Source: Bacillus sp. NP157
GTDB taxonomy: Bacteria; Pseudomonadota; Gammaproteobacteria; Xanthomonadales; Rhodanobacteraceae
Reading direction: 5' to 3'
DNA: 64,000 bases
Assembly (NCBI GenBank): GCA_018889975.1
Contig: CP076546.1
Span: 2,604,001-2,668,000 of the forward strand
Shown here: positions 38,349 through 45,829 of the stretch, piece after piece
How positions within the stretch are numbered: the stretch's first letter is position 1
Layout of the letters: each line of letters starts with the position of its first letter
Made by a program: the position numbers and the translations under genes
Notes under the pieces: model-generated
The model's input: the letters and a program-made list of their open reading frames with translations, nothing else
The model's database searches: none
What the model was told of the DNA's origin: nothing

Positions 38349-40008
38349 GGGCACGTTTCGGCTGGCCGGTCTGCTCGTCGAGGATCAGCGTGCGATCGAG
38401 CAGGCGCGGGAAGAAGAAGTCGAACATCCCGTCGAGGCGTCCGGCCGTGGCATCCGACGAACCGCCGCCGATGCGCTTGCCACCCAGCCAGTTGTCTTCG
38501 ATGAAGCGAGTGACCGAGCTCTGGTCCGTCGTCGAATGATCGACGAAGTTATCGCGCGCCCACGGCGACACCACCAGGAGCGGCAGGCGCGGACCGAAGC
38601 CGCAACGGCCCATCGCCGGCGTCTTGCCGTCGATGCCCGGCAGCGTGGTGCGGCCCTTGCAGACACCGTCGCCATCCAGCGCATCCGTGGTGCCGGTGGA
38701 CGCGTGCACGTGCGGCGGATCCTGGTGGTCGTACCAGCCATCGGAATCGTCATAGGCGATGATCACCGCCGTGTCGTTCCATTCACCGCTCTGCTGCAGG
38801 GCGTTGACCACCTTCACCACGAAGGCCTGCTCATCCAGCGGATCGGAATAGCCCGCGTGGCCGTCCTGGTAGGCCGGTGCCTTCAGGAAGCTCACCGCCG
38901 GCAGGTTGCCCGCATCCAGCGCATCGTAGAAATCCTCGATGTCGTACTGGTGGTTGGCCTGGTCGGTCTTGCCGATCGAGGCCACCGACGACGGGCGCGC
39001 GTGCGTTGGATTGGCGGTCGACGGGTAATACTGGAACGGCTGGTGATGCGGGCTGTAGTCGTTCGAGGTGGCGTTGGTCACCGCCGAGAGCGTCCGACGC
39101 GCGCAACCGGTGCTGCCATCGGGGTTGGTGCGGCTGATGTCGAAACCACCCTGGAACCAGCCCCAGGTCACGCCCTGGTCGTTGAGCAGGTCGCCGACGT
39201 TGCGGCCGCCCATGGTGGCCTGGCTCGCGGTCGGTGACGAACACACGTCGCCGATCGGATCCGGGTCACCGATCATCGTCAGGCCGCCATGGCCATCGTC
39301 GGTCTCGGCACCCGTGCCATTAAGCGTATCGATCACGCCCGCGGTCTGGCCGGAAACAAGGTTGATGGCGCCGGGGCTGGACGGGCCGAACACCGTGCCG
39401 TAGCTGTTGTCGCTCATCGCGAAGTGCTGCGCGTAGTTCCAGTAGGCGGTGACGGTGTTGCCGTCGTAATAGCCCATGACCTGGCCCTGTCCCTCTTCCG
39501 AGGCACTGCCGCCCGGCAGCGCTTCGCCGTGGCCGGTGTAGAGCGGGAACAGGTCCATCTTGCCGCCATGGAATGCGCGCTGCTCCGAGGTGTAGCCGTG
39601 GTCCTGGTCGGCCGTGGCCGCCTGCGCGCGGGTCAGCCGGAACGGATTGACCGCGGCCGCGCCGTTCGCGCTGTTCTTCGCGTTGGGATTGTTGGTGAGC
39701 AGCCTGTGGTCCAGGCCATTCACCTGCGGGGTGAACGGCCGACCGTAGAAGGTGGGCTCGCCGCGGCCGTTTGTCGCGAACGGATACGTACCGAAGTAGT
39801 GATCGAAGGAGACGTTCTCCTGGAAGATCACCACCAGGTGCTTGATCGGGGTGGCGGTGCGCGGCTCGTTGCCGTGGCCGCCGTGGCCCCAGCCGAAACC
39901 CAGTGCGCTGGTCGCCGCGTCCGCCGGGGCGGTCTGCTGGGCAACCACCAGGCTGGCGGCCGAAAGGGAAAGCACGCAGGCAATGCCCGCGGCCAGTAAC
40001 TTGCGCAT
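38341..40008 (-). CDS. Phosphoesterase family protein (acid phosphatase / phospholipase C type), secreted
   Basis: The 555-residue protein belongs to the AcpA/PLC phosphoesterase family: signal peptide (MRKLLAAGIACVLSLSAASL), metal-binding HLVVIFQENVSFDHYFGTYP, the AMSDNSYGTVFGPSSPGAIN segment, and IAYDDSDGWYDHQDPPHVHA, with later GFGPRLPLLVVSPWARDNFV. ATG 40008 has GAGGAG 9 bp upstream. Substrate (phosphomonoester or phospholipid) is undetermined. It is co-translated with the multicopper oxidase and is divergent from the M13 peptidase. Confidence 0.9.
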   Translation of the reverse strand: MRKLLAAGIACVLSLSAASLVVAQQTAPADAATSALGFGWGHGGHGNEPRTATPIKHLVVIFQENVSFDHYFGTYPFATNGRGEPTFYGRPFTPQVNGLDHRLLTNNPNAKNSANGAAAVNPFRLTRAQAATADQDHGYTSEQRAFHGGKMDLFPLYTGHGEALPGGSASEEGQGQVMGYYDGNTVTAYWNYAQHFAMSDNSYGTVFGPSSPGAINLVSGQTAGVIDTLNGTGAETDDGHGGLTMIGDPDPIGDVCSSPTASQATMGGRNVGDLLNDQGVTWGWFQGGFDISRTNPDGSTGCARRTLSAVTNATSNDYSPHHQPFQYYPSTANPTHARPSSVASIGKTDQANHQYDIEDFYDALDAGNLPAVSFLKAPAYQDGHAGYSDPLDEQAFVVKVVNALQQSGEWNDTAVIIAYDDSDGWYDHQDPPHVHASTGTTDALDGDGVCKGRTTLPGIDGKTPAMGRCGFGPRLPLLVVSPWARDNFVDHSTTDQSSVTRFIEDNWLGGKRIGGGSSDATAGRLDGMFDFFFPRLLDRTLILDEQTGQPKRAHG

Positions 40009-40300
40009 GACAGTAGCTCCTCGGTGGTGTGGATGCGCCGAATTGCGGGCCGCATCCCCTGTCATGCGGTCCTCGAAGCGTAGGAACCTGTTGTGACAGC
40101 GAAGGGACAAACGGGCGCAGGAAATTGCGAGATTGCGCTGTTCGTGCAGTGCATCACGCCGTTACGAGGTCCATGGATGGCACGGCCGCCCGACCCATGA
40201 CTTTCGTCACAGTGCGCCCCGGCACGCCTCCGCAGGGACTATCCTCGGGCGGGGGCGGCGCCGGGGAGGGCCGTTTATGACCATCCACAGAGGGATACCA

Positions 40301-42445
40301 ATGACCAAGCAGTACCTGAAGCCGCTCGCACTTGCGCTTAGCGTCGCGCTCGTCGGCACGGCGTGCAGCCAGCACGACGACGCGACCACCGCCGCGCCCG
40401 CCGGCAACCAGCCGGCCGCCACCAGCACCGCCGCACCCGCCGCTGCCAGCACCGCTGCCGCCGCCAAGCCGGCCGGCCCGTCGTTCGACGTCTCCGAGAT
40501 CGACACCGGCATCAACGCGTGCGACGACTTCAACGGCTTCGTCAACAGCAAGTGGGTCGCCGCCAACCCGATTCCGGACGACCGCACCCGTTGGGGCGCG
40601 TTCGACCAGCTGGCCGAGAACAGCCTGAACACGCAGCACGACATCGTCGATGCCGCGAACAAGGGCGCCGACAGCGCGAAGGCCGGCTCGATCGAGCAGA
40701 AGATCGGCCTGATCTACCGTTCGGGCATGGCCGAAGACGCCATCGAGAAGGCGGGCTTTGATCCGCTCAAGCCGGAACTGGCCAAGATCGACGCTCTGAA
40801 GTCGCCGCAGGACATCGCCGACTTCCTCGACACCAGCTTCAACGACGGCAATGGCTACGTGTTCGGCTTCGGCTCGGGCGCGGATTTCCAGAACGCCAAG
40901 ATGCAGATCGGTTACGCGCAGCAGGACGGCCTCGGCCTGCCGACCAAGGATTACTACACCGATCCGAAGCAGGCGGATAACCGCAAGGCGTACGTCGACT
41001 ACATCGCCAAGACCCTGTCCCTCGCCGGCGTTTCCGACGCCGACGCGAAGAAGCAGGCCGACGACATCATGAAGTTCGAAACCCAGCTGGCCGCGGCTTC
41101 GCTGGCACCGGTCGAACTGCGTGCGCCGGAAAACCAGTACCACTTCGTCTCGGTGAAGGAAGCGGACAAGATCACCCCGCACTTCAACTGGGAGAAGTTC
41201 TTCACCGCCCAGGGCGTGACGATCGACAAGGGCTTCTCGCTCTCGCAGCCGAAGTTCTTCGCCCAGTTCGACAAGATGCTGGCCAGCACGCCGGTCGCCA
41301 CGTGGCAGGCCTACCTGCGCTTCCACGCCATCGACAGCGCTTCGCCGTACCTGTCCAAGGCGTTCCAGGACAACAAGTTCGACTTCTACGGCAAGACCCT
41401 CGCCGGCCAGCCGCAGCAGAAGCCGCGCTGGAAGCGCGTGCTCGGCACGGTCAACTCGTCGATGGGCGAAGGCCTGGGCCAGCTGTACGTGGCCAAGGTG
41501 TTCAAGCCGGAAGCGAAGCAGCGCGCCAACGAGCTGGTCGACAACGTGCGCAACGCACTGAAGGCCCGCATCGAGAAGCTCGACTGGATGAGTGACGAGA
41601 CCAAGCAGAAGGCCATCGCCAAGTGGAACACCTTCCTGCCGAAGATCGGCTACCCGGACAAGTGGCGCGACTGGTCGGGCCTGGAAGTGTCGGGCGACAA
41701 CTACTTCGGTAACGTCGAGTCGGCCAGCAAGTTCAACTACCACTACGACCTGGCCAAGATCGGCAAGCCGACCGACCGCCTCGACTGGGGCATGACCCCG
41801 CAGACGGTCAACGCGTACTACAACCCGACCGACAACACGATCAACTTCCCGGCCGCGATCCTGCAGCCGCCGTTCTTCGATGCGAACGGCGACGACGCGA
41901 TCAACTACGGCGGTATCGGTGCCGTGATCGGCCACGAAGCCAGCCACGGCTTCGATGACGAAGGCAGCCAGTTCGACGGCGAAGGCAACAACAAGAACTG
42001 GTGGACGGACGCTGACAAGAAGAAGTTCGAAGAGCGCACCGGCCGCCTGGTCAACCAGTTCAACGAATACGCGCCGATCAAGGACAAGCCGGACCTCCAC
42101 GTCAACGGCAAGCTGACCCTGGGCGAGAACATCGCCGACCTGGGCGGCCTGAACGTGGCGTACGACGCCCTGCAGGAAGCACTGAAGAAGAACCCGCAGG
42201 AAGCGGCGGCGAAGATCGACGGCTACACCGAAGACCAGCGCTTCTTCCTCAACTGGGCCCGCGTGTGGCGCGGCAGCGTCCGCGAGAAGCAGGCGATGCT
42301 GTACCTCAACGTCGATCCGCACGCTCCGGCGTCGCTGCGCGCCATCGGTGCACCGTCGAACATGGAAGCGTTCGCCACGGCGTTCCAGTGCAAGCCGGGC
42401 GCGAAGATGATCCGCGAGGGCGATAAGCAGGTGAAGATCTGGTAA
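40301..42445 (+). CDS. M13-family metallopeptidase (neprilysin/PepO-like), probable lipoprotein
   Basis: The 714-residue protein has a signal sequence with Cys22 (ALVGTACSQHDD), an Ala/Thr/Pro-rich linker, and a peptidase domain with HEASH (545-549) plus the third ligand in ENIADLGGLNVAYDA (E609). It ends in the family's C-terminal KPGAKMIREGDKQVKIW. M13 enzymes cleave peptides on the amino side of hydrophobic residues. ATG 40301 is preferred over 40277 because AGAGGG sits 7 bp upstream. A strong terminator follows. Confidence 0.94.
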   Translation: MTKQYLKPLALALSVALVGTACSQHDDATTAAPAGNQPAATSTAAPAAASTAAAAKPAGPSFDVSEIDTGINACDDFNGFVNSKWVAANPIPDDRTRWGAFDQLAENSLNTQHDIVDAANKGADSAKAGSIEQKIGLIYRSGMAEDAIEKAGFDPLKPELAKIDALKSPQDIADFLDTSFNDGNGYVFGFGSGADFQNAKMQIGYAQQDGLGLPTKDYYTDPKQADNRKAYVDYIAKTLSLAGVSDADAKKQADDIMKFETQLAAASLAPVELRAPENQYHFVSVKEADKITPHFNWEKFFTAQGVTIDKGFSLSQPKFFAQFDKMLASTPVATWQAYLRFHAIDSASPYLSKAFQDNKFDFYGKTLAGQPQQKPRWKRVLGTVNSSMGEGLGQLYVAKVFKPEAKQRANELVDNVRNALKARIEKLDWMSDETKQKAIAKWNTFLPKIGYPDKWRDWSGLEVSGDNYFGNVESASKFNYHYDLAKIGKPTDRLDWGMTPQTVNAYYNPTDNTINFPAAILQPPFFDANGDDAINYGGIGAVIGHEASHGFDDEGSQFDGEGNNKNWWTDADKKKFEERTGRLVNQFNEYAPIKDKPDLHVNGKLTLGENIADLGGLNVAYDALQEALKKNPQEAAAKIDGYTEDQRFFLNWARVWRGSVREKQAMLYLNVDPHAPASLRAIGAPSNMEAFATAFQCKPGAKMIREGDKQVKIW

Positions 42446-42476
42446 CACCCGTTACCGATCGTTAGCTGCAAGCCGA

Positions 42477-42506
42477 AGGCGCCGCACGCAAGTGCGGCGC
42501 CTTTTT
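42477..42506 (+). terminator. Rho-independent terminator of the M13 gene
   Basis: GGCGCCGCAC pairs with GTGCGGCGCC around a 4-base loop, followed by TTTTT, 33 bp after the stop. Confidence 0.9.
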
Positions 42507-42572
42507 CATGCCTGGGCTCGCGGCAGTGCCAACCGCGCAACCCATCCATGGCATTCATTGCCGCAACAAGGT

Positions 42573-42599
42573 AATTGCAACTCGTTCTCATTCTCCTTA
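42573..42599. promoter_or_regulatory. Candidate Fur box upstream of the TonB receptor
   Basis: ATTGCAACTCGTTCTCATTC: read on the minus strand it gives the tandem hexamers GAGAAT and GAGAAC, close to the GATAAT repeats of Fur sites. It lies about 145 bp before the receptor start, the expected place for iron-repressed control. Confidence 0.55.
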
Positions 42600-42742
42600 C
42601 GATAGGCGTTCTGTAGGTGTCGCACCCTGCTTTTCAGGGGACAACCCAAGCTCTTGCATCCCGCGGGCCACCCGGCCTGTGCGAGCACGCTTGTGTCCGG
42701 CGGCAGCCCAACCCCACTACAAGCCCCCTGCAAGGAACGTCC

Positions 42743-45043
42743 ATGGCCTACATCAAGAGCCGCAAGCACGCCGCGCCTGCCGCGCGCACCGTCGGTGCCG
42801 CCGTCCTCCTCACCCTCGCCCACTCCGCTGCCGCCGTCGATGCGCCGCCGCAGCAGGCCAAGGTGAACGACGCCCAGGCGCTGCCCGGCATGCAGGTCGA
42901 GGCCGACCGTTCCAGCGATTACCGCGTCGACAAGGTGTCCTCGCCCAAGTTCACCCAGAGCCTGCTCGACACCACGCAGAGCATCCAGGTCATCGGCAAG
43001 GAGCTGATCCAGCAGCAGGGCGCCACCACCCTCACCGAGGCACTGCGCAACAGCCCGGGCGTTGGCACCTTCTACGTCGGTGAAAACGGTGCCAGCAGCA
43101 CCGGCGACGCCATCTACATGCGCGGTTTCGACACCTCCGGCAGCATTTTCGTCGACGGCGTCCGCGACCTCGGCACCGTCTCGCGCGACGTGTTCAACAT
43201 CGAGCAGGTCGAAGTCACCAAGGGGCCGGACGGTACCGAGTACGGCCGCACCGCGCCGACGGGCGCAATCAACCTCGTCACCAAGCAGCCCGTGCTCGGC
43301 AACGGCATCAGCGGCAGCGTCCAGGGCGGCAGCGCCGGCCGCGAGCGCGCCACTGCCGACCTCAACCGCCAGATGGGCGATACCGGCGCGTTCCGCCTCA
43401 ACGTGATGAAGCAGAACAGCGGCGTCGCCGGCCGCGACCAGGTCGAACAGAATCGCTGGGGCGTCGCCCCGTCGCTGGCCTTCGGCCTGGGTACGCCCAC
43501 GCGCGTCTACCTCGACTACCTGCACGTGAAGCAGCGCAACACGCCCGACGGCGGCGTCCCCACCATCGGCCTGCCGGGCTACATGGCGCCGGATAGCCGC
43601 GCGTTCCTCGCCAACGCACCGAAGGTCGATTCCGACAACTTCTACGGCACGCGCCAGGACCACGACAACAACACGCAGGATCTCTTCACGGTCCTCGTCG
43701 AGCACGACTTCAACGACCAGGTCGCGCTGCACAACACCACCCGGTTGGGCCGTACGCAGCAGGACTACCTGCTCACCTCGTTCATGGGTGCCACCGCGAA
43801 CCTGCTGACGCCCAACCCGACCGATCCGTCGACCTGGACCATCACGCGCAACCTGCCCACGTTCAAGCACCAGTCCAACCGCATCGCTACCAACCAGACC
43901 AACGTCACGGTGTCGATCGACTCGGGCGACGTGAAGCAGGACATCAGCGCAGGTATCGAACTGACCCAGGAGAAGGCGCGTGCCATCGGCATGGCCGCAC
44001 TGGCCGGCAGCACGTGGCCGTCCGCGAACCTGTACAAGCCCTACTCCGACGTCGGCGGCCTTCTCTACGGTGAAAACGGCACGCGCAGCGACGGCAAGAC
44101 GAACACCGCCGCGGCCTACATCTTCGACACGGTGAAGATCGGCGAAGCCTGGCAGATCAATGCCGGCGTCCGCTTCGACCACTACAAAACCGACTTCAAC
44201 AGCCTCGTCGTCTGCGGCGCGCGTAACGGCCCGGTCTGCGGCGCGCTGCCGGCCGGCAGCGTCGTGCCGGGCGTGGACGCGACCAAGAGCGACAACCTGA
44301 AGAACTACAAGCTCGGCATCCTGTACAAGCCGGCCGCGAACGGCAGCATCTACGCCAACTTCGCCCAGTCGCAGGAGCCGCCGGGTGGCAACACGCTTAC
44401 CTTCTCCACCGCGACCAACAGCGCCGACAACCCCAGCTTCGATCCGCAGAAGGCGAAGACGGTGGAAGTGGGCACGAAGTGGGACCTGCTCGGCGAGAAG
44501 CTGCTGCTGACCGGCGCGCTCTATCGCACCACGGTGACCAACGAACTGGTGCAGGATCCGACCGACCTGCTCTACTACCAGATCGGCAAGAAGCGCGTGC
44601 AGGGCGTCGAGATCAACGCCGTGGGCAAGATCACCGACGACTGGGCGATCAGCGCGGGCTTCACCACCATGAACGCCACCGTCGAGACCGGCACCAACGT
44701 GTCGCAGGATGGCAGCTCCGACCTGGCCTACAACCCGAAGAAGGCCTTCACCTCCTGGATGACCTACCACCTGCCCTTCGACCTCACCATCGGTGGCGGT
44801 GCGCGCTACAACGGCGAGATGAAGCGTGGCACGGACGGCGCCATCGGCACGCCGGATCATACGCAGGGCTACTGGGTGTTCGACGCCATGGCCAGCTATC
44901 CGGTCAATCGTCACTTCGACCTGCAGCTCAACGTCTACAACCTTGCCGACAAGAAATACGTGGCGGCGATCAACAAGAGCGGATATCGCTACACTCCGGG
45001 CATCACGCGCTCGGCGATGCTGAGCGCCAACGTCCGCTTCTGA
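42743..45043 (+). CDS. TonB-dependent siderophore receptor (Fiu/PiuA type)
   Basis: The 766-residue outer-membrane protein has a signal peptide (about residues 1-31), a plug domain (TTQSIQVIGKELIQQQGATT, then RNSPGVGTFYVGENGASSTG and IYMRGFDTSGSIFVDGVRDL), and a 22-strand barrel ending GITRSAMLSANVRF. It belongs with the Fiu/PiuA-like receptors that take up catecholate-iron complexes. The neighbouring piuC gene and Fur-like box support an iron role. ATG 42743 has AAGGAA upstream and gives a normal signal peptide; the frame is open from 42617 but those residues look non-coding. Confidence 0.93.
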   Translation: MAYIKSRKHAAPAARTVGAAVLLTLAHSAAAVDAPPQQAKVNDAQALPGMQVEADRSSDYRVDKVSSPKFTQSLLDTTQSIQVIGKELIQQQGATTLTEALRNSPGVGTFYVGENGASSTGDAIYMRGFDTSGSIFVDGVRDLGTVSRDVFNIEQVEVTKGPDGTEYGRTAPTGAINLVTKQPVLGNGISGSVQGGSAGRERATADLNRQMGDTGAFRLNVMKQNSGVAGRDQVEQNRWGVAPSLAFGLGTPTRVYLDYLHVKQRNTPDGGVPTIGLPGYMAPDSRAFLANAPKVDSDNFYGTRQDHDNNTQDLFTVLVEHDFNDQVALHNTTRLGRTQQDYLLTSFMGATANLLTPNPTDPSTWTITRNLPTFKHQSNRIATNQTNVTVSIDSGDVKQDISAGIELTQEKARAIGMAALAGSTWPSANLYKPYSDVGGLLYGENGTRSDGKTNTAAAYIFDTVKIGEAWQINAGVRFDHYKTDFNSLVVCGARNGPVCGALPAGSVVPGVDATKSDNLKNYKLGILYKPAANGSIYANFAQSQEPPGGNTLTFSTATNSADNPSFDPQKAKTVEVGTKWDLLGEKLLLTGALYRTTVTNELVQDPTDLLYYQIGKKRVQGVEINAVGKITDDWAISAGFTTMNATVETGTNVSQDGSSDLAYNPKKAFTSWMTYHLPFDLTIGGGARYNGEMKRGTDGAIGTPDHTQGYWVFDAMASYPVNRHFDLQLNVYNLADKKYVAAINKSGYRYTPGITRSAMLSANVRF

Positions 45044-45064
45044 TCGCGCCCGAGGTTTTCCATC

Positions 45065-45742
45065 ATGCTCCTGCACATTCCCGACGTGCTCACCTCAGGC
45101 GAGGTCGCAGGGATGCGAAGGCAGATGGAGGGTGCCGCGTGGACCGACGGCAAGGAAACCGTCGGTCCCCAAGGCGCCAGGGTCAAGCGGAACCTCCAGC
45201 TTCCGCAGGCGTCGCCCGTGCGCAAGGCACTCGGCGACGAAGTGGTGGCGGCGCTTGGTCGCCACCCGCTTTACCATGCCGCCGTGTTGCCGCTGCGTAC
45301 GCTGTCGCCCCGCTTCAACCGTTACGAAGGCGGCGGCGAATACGGTTTCCACATCGACGGTGCGGTGATGTCCAGCGGTGGCGACGGGCACGTCCGCAGC
45401 GATATCTCCTGCACCCTGTTCCTCAGCGATCCCGACGAGTACGACGGCGGTGAGCTGATCGTCAGCGATCTGTACGGCGAACACGAAGTGAAGTTGCCTG
45501 CCGGCGATGCGATCGTCTACCCATCGTCGAGCCTGCACCGGGTGACGCCGGTGACGCGCGGCGCACGCATCGCGTCGTTCTTCTGGGTGCAAAGCCTCGT
45601 GCGTGACGATGGCGCGCGCCGGCTCCTGTTGGAAATGGATACGGCGATCCGCAAGCTCACCGGCGACGGCGCCGACCAGGGCGCGATCCTGCAACTCACG
45701 GGCGTTTACCACAACCTGCTGCGCCGCTGGGCGGAAACCTGA
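45065..45742 (+). CDS. piuC: Fe2+/2-oxoglutarate dioxygenase PiuC (PKHD-type hydroxylase)
   Basis: The 225-residue protein has the iron facial triad H96-x-D98 (GFHIDGAVM) and H158 (SLHRVTPV), and R168 for 2-oxoglutarate, all at the positions seen in the YbiX/PiuC family. The start [20 protein letters not shown] and the length are also typical. piuC genes regularly follow TonB-dependent siderophore receptors, as here (21 bp gap). Their substrate is not established; they are thought to modify a siderophore or receptor-related molecule. Confidence 0.94.
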   Translation: MLLHIPDVLTSGEVAGMRRQMEGAAWTDGKETVGPQGARVKRNLQLPQASPVRKALGDEVVAALGRHPLYHAAVLPLRTLSPRFNRYEGGGEYGFHIDGAVMSSGGDGHVRSDISCTLFLSDPDEYDGGELIVSDLYGEHEVKLPAGDAIVYPSSSLHRVTPVTRGARIASFFWVQSLVRDDGARRLLLEMDTAIRKLTGDGADQGAILQLTGVYHNLLRRWAET

Positions 45743-45829
45743 TATCCGCGGGCCTTTAACGAAAAGGTAGGCACGGGGGCCTTGGGGCGGGATAATCGTC
45801 CGCCCTGATGTCGCGGTACCCCCCACAGC

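Noticed and set aside
40154-42448. 764-residue open frame opposite the M13 peptidase
   Set aside because: Composition is typical of an antisense frame and the plus strand carries a complete HExxH peptidase.
42506-45076. 856-residue open frame opposite the TonB receptor
   Set aside because: It is antisense to a receptor with clear plug and barrel motifs and has no recognisable domain or signal.
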